Assembly: GCF_022179185.1 (NCBI RefSeq)
Contig: NZ_BPQJ01000014.1
Span: 98,244-162,243, forward strand
Length of the DNA: 64,000 bases
Source: Methylobacterium frigidaeris
GTDB lineage: Bacteria > Pseudomonadota > Alphaproteobacteria > Rhizobiales > Beijerinckiaceae
Reading direction: 5' to 3'
The position numbers and the translations under genes are program-made. Under the pieces are notes generated by a model. That model saw only the letters and a list, made by a program, of their open reading frames with translations, was not told where the DNA came from and did no database searches. This document shows, piece after piece, positions 43,994 to 54,705 of the stretch. Each line of letters opens with the position of its first letter. The first letter of the stretch is position 1.

Positions 43994-45223
43994 ATGCCGC
44001 GCGCGACGTCGCACACTCCCGATCCCGCCGTCGATGCGGCGGCGCTTCTGCGCCGCCTCGCCTTCTTCGGCCTGACGGTGGTGATCCCGGTCACCGCCCT
44101 GGTGTCGCGGCGCAGCGTGGTGATCCTGGCGCCGATCGGCATCGTGCTCCTGATCATCGCCGCCGCCCTCGACGGGGCGCAGCGGCCCCTGGGGGCGGGG
44201 CTGTCGCGCCTCGGCGGCGCCCGGGCGATCCTGGCCGGCGCCCTGCTCCTCGGCTGGTGCGCCCTGTCGCTGGTCTGGACGCCGTTCCCGGGCCCGGCGA
44301 GCGAGCGCCTGCTCAACCTCGCCGCCACGGTGGGGCTGACGGTGGCGGGCTACCTCGCGCTGCCGGACCGGATGCGCTCGGCCAACCTCTACCTCCTGCC
44401 CCTCGGAGTCGGGATCGCGGCGATCGGGGCGGTGCTGCTCGGGCTGTTCAGCGGCGCGTCCCTGCGGGGCGGCTTCGAGGATGACAGCGCGCTGGAGCGC
44501 GGCGCGATGCTGCTCGCCCTGCTGCTCTGGCCGGCCGCCGCCTGGCTCCGCTCGCGCCGCCGCGACATGGAGGCCCTCGGCCTCGCCGTGGTGGTGGCGC
44601 TCGCGCTGGTGCTGGCCCCCGGGCCGGTGCCGCTGCTCGCCCTCGGCTTCGGAGCGGCGACCTTCGCGCTCTCGGCCTGGCGCCAGAGCCTCGGCGTGCG
44701 GGTCACGGCGGGGGTCGCGGCGGGCCTCGTCGCCCTGGCGCCCCTGCTGCCCTTCCTGCTGCGGCCGGTGCTGACCCCGATGCTCGGGCCGCTTCACCCG
44801 ACGATCCTGGCCCTGAAGGCCTGGCAGCGGGTGGTGACGAGCGAGCCCCTGCGGCTCATCACCGGCCACGGCCTCGAGACGGCGATCCGCGGCAAGGCGA
44901 TCGGCATGCTGCCGGTCAACGCCCCGGCCTCGCTGCTGTTCGAGATCTGGTACGAACTCGGGATCGTCGGCGCCTTCGCGGCGGCCTTCGTGCTGTGGAA
45001 CGGCATCCGCCATTCCGGCCGCGAGCACCCGGTGCTGACCCCCGGCGCGATGGCCACCGCCGCCACCGCCTTCGCCTCCACCTGCCTCGGCATCGGCACC
45101 ACGGCGAGCTGGTGGTTCACCAGCGTGACTGTGGTCGTGCTGGTGTTCATCGCCGCCGAGCGAGGCCAGTTCCGGACCAGCCGTCCGAAGGCAAGTGCCC
45201 TGCCGCCGCGCAGCCCGGCGTAG
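43994..45223 (+). CDS. O-antigen ligase-like polytopic membrane protein
   Basis: The 409-residue protein has about ten membrane helices and resembles the Wzy_C/O-antigen ligase family. Small hydrophobic helices alternate with short loops, and a longer periplasmic loop (RPVLTPMLGPLHPTILALKAWQRVVTSEPLRLITGHGLETAIRGK) carries GHG near residue 290, like the catalytic loop of WaaL-type ligases. ILFEIWYELG-like motif LLFEIWYELGIVGAFAAAFV follows. It may attach O-antigen or another polymer to its lipid carrier. ATG 43994 is the best start. Its 3' end overlaps an opposite-strand gene. Confidence 0.8.
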   Translation: MPRATSHTPDPAVDAAALLRRLAFFGLTVVIPVTALVSRRSVVILAPIGIVLLIIAAALDGAQRPLGAGLSRLGGARAILAGALLLGWCALSLVWTPFPGPASERLLNLAATVGLTVAGYLALPDRMRSANLYLLPLGVGIAAIGAVLLGLFSGASLRGGFEDDSALERGAMLLALLLWPAAAWLRSRRRDMEALGLAVVVALALVLAPGPVPLLALGFGAATFALSAWRQSLGVRVTAGVAAGLVALAPLLPFLLRPVLTPMLGPLHPTILALKAWQRVVTSEPLRLITGHGLETAIRGKAIGMLPVNAPASLLFEIWYELGIVGAFAAAFVLWNGIRHSGREHPVLTPGAMATAATAFASTCLGIGTTASWWFTSVTVVVLVFIAAERGQFRTSRPKASALPPRSPA

Positions 45224-45479
45224 AGCCGGCCGTCCGGCCATCGAGCCAGGCGCGGGCCGCGTCGAGGCTCGGGAAAACGGGCGGTCGCGGCTCGGAGGCG
45301 ATCCGCCCGAACCCCGCTTCGAGGTACCAGTGCCGGCCGAAGCTCAGCTCCCTGTGCAAGTCCGGGTCGAGACGGGTCAGGACGCCGATCAGGCGGCCGT
45401 CGAGATAGGCCAGGCGGCCCTCGCTGTCGGCGCTGCCGGTATCGACGAGGACGTGGTCGAGGGTGATGCGTGCGGACAT
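45147..45479 (-). CDS. Small hypothetical protein overlapping the O-antigen-ligase gene end
   Basis: The 110-residue protein reads ITLDHVLVDTGSADSEGRLAYLDGRLIGVLTRLD, then GRHWYLEAGFGRI and PPVFPSLDAARAWLDG. The first 85 residues look like a real compact alpha/beta domain with coding bias. The last 25 residues overlap the 3' end of the O-antigen-ligase-like gene by 77 bases on the opposite strand. No family is recognised. ATG 45479 is the only good start. Confidence 0.6.
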   Translation of the reverse strand: MSARITLDHVLVDTGSADSEGRLAYLDGRLIGVLTRLDPDLHRELSFGRHWYLEAGFGRIASEPRPPVFPSLDAARAWLDGRTAGSTPGCAAAGHLPSDGWSGTGLARRR

Positions 45480-45875
45480 GTCTGATTCATCGTGGCAGGC
45501 GGGCCGGTCATCGGTCGCCGCCGATACGAAGACCGTGCCGCACCGGCAATCGCATCACGGTTATACTATCCGGGGTCATATTTCGTCGGCGCGGCGCCGA
45601 TCGGTCGCAGAAACTGCCATGCAGTCAATACCTTAGGGCACCACAGGATAGCGCCGCGATCGCCCGTCGCCCTAGCTCTTCAGGACTATGCCCCGCCCCA
45701 TCCAAATTTATTGCCTCTCGAAGGGTATGGACATTTCGAAGGAGGCTGGCCGATGTCTCGGCGCCCGCTTCGGGTGAGCCCGGCCTTGTCGCTGCGGCGT
45801 CGATCGAGCGGGGCGGCGATCCGCCGCCGCGGGATCACGAAACGGCGTTCCGATGTCCGTTCTCAGGAAACCGCG
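45480..45875. other. Intergenic region
   Basis: These 396 bases contain gaaggagg at 45739-45746, followed by an ATG at 45753 whose Arg-rich frame runs into the antisense of the next gene and is not credible. No terminator with a T-run or RNA gene was seen. Confidence 0.4.
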
Positions 45876-46298
45876 TCACGCCTCGGCCGCCGCCTCGATC
45901 GCCGCCATGTCGTCGTCGGAGAGCCCGAAATGGTGGCCGATCTCATGCACCAGCACGTGGGCGACGAGGTGGCCGAGCGTCTCGTCGTGCTCGGCCCAGT
46001 AGTCGAGCAGGGGCCGGCGGTAGAGCCAGACCATGTTGGGGAACTGGCCTGTGGCGAGGTTCAGGGCGCCGCCCCCCTGCGCCAGGCCGGTACCGCGAAA
46101 CAGGCCGAGGAGGTCGAACTCGCTCTCGCATCCCATCTCGTTGAGGGTCTCCTCGTCGGGAAACTCCTCCACCCGGATCACCACGCCCTCGCACAGGGCG
46201 CGGAACTCCTCCGGCAGGCGCGCGAAAGCGGCCTCGGCCAGGGCCTCGATGGCGGCGAGGTCGGGGGCCCTGAGCGAGTTCCAGTCGGTCTCGGACAT
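45876..46298 (-). CDS. Metallopeptidase-like protein (zincin-like, DUF1025 type)
   Basis: The 140-residue protein contains the zinc-binding HExxH motif in LVHEIGHHFGLSDDDM near residues 117-132. FDLLGLFRGTG and GQFPNMVWLYRRPLLDYW precede it, as in the small zincin-like metallopeptidase family. Whether it is an active peptidase is unknown. ATG 46298 is preferred over 46304 because an AGGA lies at good spacing. Upstream on the same strand is a 48-residue membrane protein gene and a HAD gene, suggesting a small operon. Confidence 0.85.
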   Translation of the reverse strand: MSETDWNSLRAPDLAAIEALAEAAFARLPEEFRALCEGVVIRVEEFPDEETLNEMGCESEFDLLGLFRGTGLAQGGGALNLATGQFPNMVWLYRRPLLDYWAEHDETLGHLVAHVLVHEIGHHFGLSDDDMAAIEAAAEA

Positions 46299-46318
46299 GC
46301 GCATTCCTGGTTCGAGAA

Positions 46319-46465
46319 TCACCACAGGTGCAACTGCCGGCCGAGCAGCCAGGCCAGGACCAGGAGCGCCACGGCGCCGAGGCCGCGGCCGATGCGCCGG
46401 CCCCAGATCTCGGCCGGGTCGTGCCCGTCCGGCTGGTCCTGCCCATGCGGGTCGCGCCCGCTCAC
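46319..46465 (-). CDS. Small membrane protein, 48 residues
   Basis: A short gene starts with GTG 46465 overlapping the stop of the HAD nucleotidase gene (GTGA) and ends 20 bases before the metallopeptidase start. The product has a polar head (SGRDPHGQDQPDGHDPAEIWGRR) and one membrane helix (GLGAVALLVLAWLLGRQL). No family recognised. Its coupling to the nucleotidase gene and correct spacing to the next gene support it being real. Confidence 0.6.
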   Translation of the reverse strand: MSGRDPHGQDQPDGHDPAEIWGRRIGRGLGAVALLVLAWLLGRQLHLW

Positions 46466-47220
46466 GCCGCCAGCGCCGGGGCGACCCGGTCGGTCAGGAA
46501 TCCCGCGAGGTCGTTGGTGATGTGGTCGATATGAGGGGCGCGCACCGCCTCCTGCTCGAAGCTCTCGCGGAACGGATCGATGGTGCGCGGCACCACCAGC
46601 ACCGTCGCCATGCCGAGATCGTGCGGGACGACGAGATTCTTGGCGATGTCCTCGAACAGGGCCGAGCGGGTCGGGTCGACGCCGTGGCGACCGAGGAACT
46701 TCTCGTAGGCCGAGCGCTCGGGCTTGGGCACGAAGTCGGCTGCCGCGATGTCGAACACGTCCTCGAAATGGTCGAGGATGCCGAGCTTCTTCGCCACGTT
46801 CTCGGCGTGCCGGCGCGAGCCGTTGGTGAGGATCAGCTTGCGGCCGGGCAGGCCCTCGATCGCGACGCCGAGGCCTGGGTTCAGCGCGATGCTCGAATGG
46901 TCGATGTCGTGGGCGAAGTCGAGGAAGTCGTAAGGGTCGATCTTCCACTCGGCCATCAGCGCGCGGAGCGTCGTGCCGTAGCGGTGGTAGAAGTATTTCT
47001 GCAGGGCCCGCGCCGAGATCCCGTCAAGCCCGAACAGGTTCATCACGTAGAGGGTGATGCGCTCGTCGACCTGCGGCCAGACGCGGGCGTCGTGGGGATA
47101 GAGCGTGTTGTCGAGGTCGAACACCCAGGTGTCGATCCCGGAGAAGCCGCGCGCCTCAGGCGCGGTGAGGTGGCTCTCGCCTGGCAGGAGCAAGGGACGA
47201 TCCGGCGACGGGGGCCCCAT
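46462..47220 (-). CDS. HAD-family pyrimidine 5'-nucleotidase-like hydrolase
   Basis: The 252-residue protein has HAD motif I WVFDLDNTLYPHD (nucleophile aspartate), motif II KLILTNGSRRHAENV, motif III lysine in VPKPERSAYEKF, and motif IV SALFEDIAKNLVVPHDLGM. The LDNTLYP motif is typical of the pyrimidine 5'-nucleotidase SDT1/PHM8-like group. It probably dephosphorylates UMP/CMP or a related phosphate ester. ATG 47220 was used; alternative starts nearer the motif exist. It heads a minus-strand set with the 48-residue and metallopeptidase genes. Confidence 0.88.
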   Translation of the reverse strand: MGPPSPDRPLLLPGESHLTAPEARGFSGIDTWVFDLDNTLYPHDARVWPQVDERITLYVMNLFGLDGISARALQKYFYHRYGTTLRALMAEWKIDPYDFLDFAHDIDHSSIALNPGLGVAIEGLPGRKLILTNGSRRHAENVAKKLGILDHFEDVFDIAAADFVPKPERSAYEKFLGRHGVDPTRSALFEDIAKNLVVPHDLGMATVLVVPRTIDPFRESFEQEAVRAPHIDHITNDLAGFLTDRVAPALAA

Positions 47221-47322
47221 GGCCCCGGACGCCCAAGATAGGCGAGGCGGGCCGGAAGGGAAGATGAAAGAAAGATCTCACAGACCGGGCGGCCGTCAGG
47301 TCGGCCGCCCGGTTCGTCGCCG

Positions 47323-48261
47323 TCAGGACCGCCGGATCAGCGTGCCGGCGCCGTAATCGGTGAACAGCTCGAGCAGCACCGCGTGCGGCACCTTGCCGTC
47401 GAGGATGACCACGGCCTCGACGCCCTGCTCCAGGGCGTAGATGCAGGTCTCGATCTTCGGGATCATCCCGGCCGTGATGGTGCCGTCGGCGATCAGCCGG
47501 CGGCAATCCTCGATCGACAGTTCCGGGATCAGCTTCTTGTTCTTGTCGAGCACGCCCGGCACGTCGGTGAGGAGCAGGAGGCGCTTGGCCCGCATCGCCC
47601 CGGCGATGGCGCCCGCGAAGGTGTCGGCGTTGACGTTGTAGGTCTGGCCGTCGCCGCCCACCGCCACGGGGGCGAGGACCGGGATCAGCTCCGCCTTGAG
47701 CACCGCGTCGAGCACCGTGCGGTCGACATGCTCGGGCTCGCCGACGAGGCCGAGATCGACGTGGCGCTCGATGTTCGAATCGGGATCCATCACCGTGCGG
47801 GCGGCGCGGCGGGCCCGCACCATGTTGCCGTCCTTGCCGCACAGGCCGATCGCCTTGCCGCCCTCGGCCGAGATCCAGCCGACGATCTGCTTGTTGATCG
47901 AGCCGGCGAGCACCATCTCGACGACCTCGACGGTGGCCTCGTCGGTGACGCGCAGGCCCTCGCGGAACTCGGACTTGATGCCGAGCCGGTCGAGCATGCG
48001 GCCGATCTGCGGCCCGCCGCCATGGACCACCACGGGCTTGAGGCCCGACTGCTCGAGGAGCACGATGTCCTCGGCGAAGTCCTCCGCCGCGGCGCGGTCG
48101 CCCATGGCATGGCCGCCATACTTGATGACCACGACCTCCTCGTCATAGCGCTGCATGTGCGGCAGCGCCTGGACCAGGACCTCGGCCCGCACGTGAACGT
48201 TGGGTAGCTGGACGTCGGGCAGCTGGACGTTGGGCGCTTTGTCCGCTCCGGTATCGCTCAT
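47323..48261 (-). CDS. argB: Acetylglutamate kinase
   Basis: The 312-residue enzyme phosphorylates N-acetylglutamate in arginine biosynthesis. It shows VVVIKYGGHAMGD at the start of the domain, LEQSGLKPVVVHGGGPQIGRMLDRLG, INKQIVGWISAEGGKAIGLCGKDGNMV, LIPVLAPVAVGGDGQTYNVNADTFAGAIAGAM and ITAGMIPKIETCIYALEQGVEAVVILDG. The N-terminus has a repeat VQLPDVQLPNVHV not in the core family. ATG 48261 is favoured by position. It is alone on the minus strand, 102 bp before the HAD gene start. Confidence 0.95.
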   Translation of the reverse strand: MSDTGADKAPNVQLPDVQLPNVHVRAEVLVQALPHMQRYDEEVVVIKYGGHAMGDRAAAEDFAEDIVLLEQSGLKPVVVHGGGPQIGRMLDRLGIKSEFREGLRVTDEATVEVVEMVLAGSINKQIVGWISAEGGKAIGLCGKDGNMVRARRAARTVMDPDSNIERHVDLGLVGEPEHVDRTVLDAVLKAELIPVLAPVAVGGDGQTYNVNADTFAGAIAGAMRAKRLLLLTDVPGVLDKNKKLIPELSIEDCRRLIADGTITAGMIPKIETCIYALEQGVEAVVILDGKVPHAVLLELFTDYGAGTLIRRS

Positions 48262-48552
48262 CGTGGCGGGTATCCTCTCGCAAGGTCGGGCCGCGGCGCG
48301 AGGCCGAGGATGGCGCGGGGTTCTACGCATCATCGCGCGGCGTGTCACACCGAAATCTCGCGAGATCTCGCGCGTGAGACCTCGCCGGCGGATGCCCGAT
48401 GCGATGGCCGCGTTCCCTCAGGCCGCCGGGTTCTGGCGGCGGGACGCGACGGTTCGATGACGGTCGCCGGCACGCGTCCGGGTCGGCGTCGTTTTACCCA
48501 TGCTTAACCACGTTCGGAACATTCTGGGGATGGTCCACCGGATCTCCTGACG

Positions 48553-48762
48553 ATGCGCCTCGCCGATTCGCTCCTGCCGCGTCCCGCCCTCACCAACCCG
48601 TCGCTGCTGGCCGCGACGGTCACCTCGCTGAGCCACCGCGCCGCCAGCCGCCAGGACCTCTGGCGCCTGCTCACCGACAGCTACACGGTCGACCTCGATG
48701 AAGTGGCCGCGGTGCTGCCGCGCCAGGAGCCGGAGCCGGCCTGGCTGCCGTCGAAGCGCTGA
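48553..48762 (+). CDS. Small hypothetical protein, 69 residues
   Basis: A 69-residue protein with MRLADSLLPRPALTNPSLLAATVTSLSHRAASRQDLWRLL and a C-terminal DSYTVDLDEVAAVLPRQEPEPAW. It has codon bias like real genes and lies in a space between argB and a convergent MOSC gene. No family is recognised. It has a weak upstream ribosome-binding site, so confidence is moderate. Confidence 0.5.
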   Translation: MRLADSLLPRPALTNPSLLAATVTSLSHRAASRQDLWRLLTDSYTVDLDEVAAVLPRQEPEPAWLPSKR

Positions 48763-48780
48763 GCCGGTCGTCGGCCTCGG

Positions 48781-49557
48781 TCAGCGCATCACTCGCAGCA
48801 CATCCCCGGCCCGCACCTCGCCGCCCGCGACAACCTCGGCATAGATGCCGCAATCGGCGTGGCCGAGGGTCTTCTGCAGGGCCTCCGGGATCGCGAGATC
48901 GCGCTGGCCGGTGACGGGGTCGACGTTGGTGGCGGCGCAGCGCACGATGCGCTTGGTCACCTTCAGGCGCAGGCCCGCATCGGTGACGAACTCCGTCCCG
49001 ACGAGGTCGAGTTCGGCGAAGGCGGGAAGGCCGGTGACGTGCAGGTTGCCGCGGAAGCGCAGCGGGTCCACCGCCGCCCCGACCATGCCCTCGACCGCCG
49101 CCACGCTCGCCAGGTTGATGAGCGAGACGAAGCCGCGGGGTGAGTCGGTGAAGCGGTAGCCCTCGCGCGCGGCCAGCACCTTGGGCGGGCCGCGCAGCTC
49201 CTTCGGGACGAAGCGACGGAAGAACGCCTCGATGGCGAGCCGCCCCTCCGGCGTCGCGAGATCGCCGCGCGCCACCTCGCGCTCGCCCTCGCGGATGACG
49301 AGGACGCCGGTGGCATCGTCGTAGACAGTCCGCAGGCGGGCCAGGGCCTCGTTGCGCATCAGCATCAGGTACTTGATCTTGGGCTGATGCACCGGGGCGG
49401 CGGGGTCGAAGCCGCTCGGGCCGTTCTCGACCGCGAACAGCCGGTCGCCCGGGAAATAGCCGCCGGCCTTGAGCGAAGCCGAGGCCAGGGGCTCGGGCGA
49501 GAGACCCTTCACGGGGTAGCGGTGGAGGGCGGTGACGGTGAGAGCAGCCTGCGTCAT
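48781..49557 (-). CDS. MOSC-domain protein (molybdenum-cofactor sulfurase-like)
   Basis: The 258-residue protein has the N-terminal MOSC_N beta-barrel domain (TVTALHRYPVKGLSPEPL, GDRLFAVENG, RNEALARLRTVYD). A C-terminal MOSC domain follows, with RFRGNLHVTGLPAFAELDLVG and the conserved cysteine region RIVRCAATNVDPVTGQRD. It resembles YcbX/MARC-type proteins that bind sulfurated molybdenum cofactor and transfer sulfur or electrons to N-oxygenated substrates. Partners are unknown. ATG 49557 was chosen because the upstream codons are a GC-rich tandem repeat. Confidence 0.87.
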   Translation of the reverse strand: MTQAALTVTALHRYPVKGLSPEPLASASLKAGGYFPGDRLFAVENGPSGFDPAAPVHQPKIKYLMLMRNEALARLRTVYDDATGVLVIREGEREVARGDLATPEGRLAIEAFFRRFVPKELRGPPKVLAAREGYRFTDSPRGFVSLINLASVAAVEGMVGAAVDPLRFRGNLHVTGLPAFAELDLVGTEFVTDAGLRLKVTKRIVRCAATNVDPVTGQRDLAIPEALQKTLGHADCGIYAEVVAGGEVRAGDVLRVMR

Positions 49558-49889
49558 GGCCCTTGGGTAACGGAATTCCGGCCCCCTGAAAATCGGGTGC
49601 GACGGACTTGGGCGAGCGGCCGCCGAGGTTCCTGCCGAGTCCCCTGCCGAGTCCCCTGCCAAGTGCCCCCGCCAAGTGCCCCGCCAAGCCATCCCTCGGC
49701 CGCATGCCTCCGACCTGCAAATCGCGGCGCCCGCCCCTTGTGTTACCGATATGTCACACCACATGGGGTGGGCCGGTTGCTTCCTGGAAGGACCGGCGCC
49801 TGGCGCGCGATCGACGCGCGAGGGCAACCCCCCGGTCCCCCATCGCCTCTTCGCGAGGGCGGGAGGACCGGCCAAGGAGGAGCGAACGC
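49558..49889. other. clpB upstream region with short tandem repeats
   Basis: A degenerate tandem array of a ~12-base unit (gagtcccctgcc and ccaagtgccc) runs from about 49636 to 49687. The sequence cttgtgttaccgat near 49737 contains a CTTG that could be a heat-shock -35, but no matching -10 is convincing. The ribosome-binding site for clpB, aaggagg, is at 49874-49880. Confidence 0.5.
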
Positions 49890-52526
<2,637 letters not shown>

Positions 52527-52540
52527 GGGCGTCCCTCAAG

Positions 52541-52575
52541 GGGCCCGCCTTCCGACCGGAGGCGGGCCCTTTCTT
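52541..52575 (+). terminator. Rho-independent terminator of clpB
   Basis: Arms gggcccgcct (52541-52550) and aggcgggccc (52560-52569) with a nine-base loop are followed by TTTCTTCG. It lies 15 bases after the clpB stop and a few bases before the end of the convergent HAD gene. Confidence 0.92.
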
Positions 52576-52577
52576 CG

Positions 52578-53282
52578 TCAGCAGCCGAGCCGGCGGGCGA
52601 GATCGGAGAGATCGGACGCCGCATGATCCACCGGCACCAGAGGCGCCGGCTCGCCGGTGCCCGGGCCGCTCTCGTCGGGCCGCGCGACATGGGCGGTGGC
52701 GAGGCCGCAGGCGGCCGCCGCCGCGAGGTCGGACGAATGGGCCGCCACCATCATCACCTCGCCCGGCTGGAGCCGCAGCGCCTCGACGGCGCGAAGATAG
52801 ACGGCGGGCTTCGGCTTGTAGTCCTGAGCGAACTCGGCCCCGAGCACCGCGTCCCAGGGCAGGCGGTTGCGGCGGGCATGCGCGATGGCGAGGCGCACAT
52901 GCGCGTTGGAGCAGGGCGCCAGCAGGTAGCGTTCGCGGAGACGCGCCAAGGCGTCCGGCACGTCCGGCCAGGCGTCGAGCCGGTGCCAGGCGAGGACCAG
53001 CTCGCGGCGCGCCTCCAGCGGCACCGCCTCGGCGAGGCCCAGGCCGGAGAGCACGCCCTCCAGGCTCTCGCCGTGCAGGGTGTCGAGGTCGGCGTACGCG
53101 CGGGCGCCCTGGCGGATCGGCTCCATGCCGGGCTGGTAGCGGTCGCGCCAGGCCCGCGCGAAGGCGCCCCCGTCGAGGTCGGGCCGGAACGGCGCCAGGA
53201 TCCGCGCCGCCTCCCGGGCGACGCCGCCGTGCCAGTCGAGCAAGGTGCCGAAGACGTCGAAGATGAGGGCCTGGATCGCCAT
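52578..53282 (-). CDS. Haloacid dehalogenase type II-like HAD hydrolase
   Basis: The 234-residue protein begins with IQALIFDVFGTLLDWHGG (nucleophile aspartate, DVFGTL as in L-2-haloacid dehalogenases). It has an alpha-helical cap with WRDRYQPGMEPIRQG, LLAPCSNAHVRLAIAHAR (motif II), YKPKPAVYLRAVE (motif III lysine) and VMMVAAHSSDLAAAAACGL (motif IV). The substrate may be a 2-haloacid or a phosphate ester; the S-D motif variation leaves this open. ATG 53282 starts right at the domain. It converges on clpB. Confidence 0.87.
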   Translation of the reverse strand: MAIQALIFDVFGTLLDWHGGVAREAARILAPFRPDLDGGAFARAWRDRYQPGMEPIRQGARAYADLDTLHGESLEGVLSGLGLAEAVPLEARRELVLAWHRLDAWPDVPDALARLRERYLLAPCSNAHVRLAIAHARRNRLPWDAVLGAEFAQDYKPKPAVYLRAVEALRLQPGEVMMVAAHSSDLAAAAACGLATAHVARPDESGPGTGEPAPLVPVDHAASDLSDLARRLGC

Positions 53283-53434
53283 GCTGACCGCCTCCCGGGA
53301 TCGGATGTTATCTCTCGGACTTATCGGCCCGGAGCCCTCCGCTTCAAGGCCGCTCATCACCATCGGGTGAGCTGGGGCGGCGCACCGGGTGGAACTGACG
53401 GAAATTCACCATCTGTTAACGATGCCGTCAGAGC

Positions 53435-53653
53435 ATGCCCGGCATGTCGATCCCCCGCAAATCACCCCCGATCCCGAAGCACGAAACGGTTCCGCGCAAC
53501 ACCATCCTGCGAGACCAGGTAGAAACCTTGCGGCAAACTCTGCGGTCCCGGCCGACGATGATCGAAGAATGGGAGCAGGAGATGCGGCGGGATGATTCGG
53601 CCGAGCTGGCCGTGATGCGGCTGACACGGCTGAAAGTCAGCGGCAAGATGTAA
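53435..53653 (+). CDS. Small hypothetical protein, 72 residues
   Basis: A 72-residue protein, MPGMSIPRKSPPIPKHETVPRNTIL, with a charged helix RDQVETLRQTLRSRPTMIEEWEQEMRRDDSAELAVMRLTRLKV. The composition is less GC-rich than neighbours and no ribosome-binding site is strong. It could be a small regulator or an acquired gene. It lies alone between two minus-strand genes. I recognise no family. Confidence 0.42.
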   Translation: MPGMSIPRKSPPIPKHETVPRNTILRDQVETLRQTLRSRPTMIEEWEQEMRRDDSAELAVMRLTRLKVSGKM

Positions 53654-54031
53654 GGAAGACTTTGAGTGCCTACACGCAAGCGGCGCAGGCGCGGGCTGTA
53701 TCTCGCACAACGGTTGATCACGCCGGAGAGTGCCTCCGATTTCGTCCCGCTGATCTGAGATGATCGTTCGATGCTTGACGCTGCGATCGAACTATCTGTT
53801 CGATATCCGACGAATACAGGCGCGGCGCTGACGGCCTCGAAGGGCCCGCCAATGCGGGGATGAGGCTCGAATCATGCTCGTGGGCACGCGCCCGGCTCTA
53901 GCGCAGCCCGGGACAGCACGCCATGGGCGTTGGCCTCTCGGCCACCTGAATCTCACGCCCCGCCGCCGGCAGGGGGATTGAGGACTCGGCTCTGCTGTGC
54001 GCGTGCCGGACGCTGTGCGGATCTCGTCCCG
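53654..54031. other. Intergenic region
   Basis: These 378 bases include a small inverted repeat (gttcgat 53766-53772 with atcgaac 53786-53792, and a further gttcgat at 53798-53804). No gene or convincing terminator was recognised. Confidence 0.4.
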
Positions 54032-54691
54032 TCACGCGGCCGCGCCGCCTCGGACCGCTCGACCGACCGCGAGCGCCAGCACCAGCCCGACGCCCGTGAC
54101 CGGCACGACCAGCGCCTCCAGCCCGTAGCCCCGGTAGGCTAGGCCCCCCGCCACGGCCCCGCCGACGAGGGCGAGCCAGGTGCAGGCATCCGGCACCCAC
54201 CCGAAGGCCGGACCTGCCCGCGTCGCCGCCTGGGCCAGGGTGTGGCTGAGGCTGAACAGGGTGCCGGTCACGAAGGTGACGCCGGGGCGAAAGCCCGCGC
54301 TCCGGCGCAGGGCCGCGTTCTGCGCCCCCATGGCGGCGGCGAGGAGCGGCGCCACCGGCCCCTGGACCGGGCTGAGGGCCAGCGAGAGCGCCACCGCCAG
54401 GAGCCCGGCCTCGACGGCGAGCACGGCGGCCGGGCCCCAGCGCCCGGGCACGCGCAGCGAGACCAGGCTGCCGCAGAACCCGCCGGCCAGGAAGGACACG
54501 AACAGGAGGCCGATCTCCCAGGCGACCGGGTGCCCCGTCTGCGCCAGCGAGACCGCGAACTGGGTCGAGTTGCCGCTCATGAACGAGGTGTAGAGCCCGT
54601 CGAGCCGCAGGAAGCCGACGGCATCGACGTAGCCCGCGGCGGCGGTGAGCAGCAGGCCGCCGGCGATGTCGAGGGGAGGGGTGTCGCGCAT
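54032..54691 (-). CDS. DUF1275 (YoaK-like) membrane protein
   Basis: The 219-residue membrane protein has about six to seven helices and the DUF1275 pattern: LDIAGGLLLTAAAGYVDAVGFLRLDGLYTSFMSGNSTQFAV at the N-terminus, GLLFVSFLAGGFCGSL, and the middle AAAMGAQNAALRR-x-TFVTGTLFSLSHTLA. Members are of unknown function, possibly small-molecule permeases. ATG 54691 is preferred to a TTG at 54709. It lies 15 bases downstream of the large acyl-CoA-synthetase gene on the same strand and may be co-transcribed. Confidence 0.88.
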   Translation of the reverse strand: MRDTPPLDIAGGLLLTAAAGYVDAVGFLRLDGLYTSFMSGNSTQFAVSLAQTGHPVAWEIGLLFVSFLAGGFCGSLVSLRVPGRWGPAAVLAVEAGLLAVALSLALSPVQGPVAPLLAAAMGAQNAALRRSAGFRPGVTFVTGTLFSLSHTLAQAATRAGPAFGWVPDACTWLALVGGAVAGGLAYRGYGLEALVVPVTGVGLVLALAVGRAVRGGAAA

Positions 54692-54705
54692 GCGGGAGCA
54701 GGGTC

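Noticed and set aside
45753..46520. Arg-rich frame after a strong gaaggagg sequence
   Set aside because: It runs through the antisense strand of the metallopeptidase and the small membrane protein genes and has no protein-like features.
49737..49775. Sigma-32 promoter for clpB
   Set aside because: A CTTG -35-like element exists but no convincing -10 element at suitable spacing was found.
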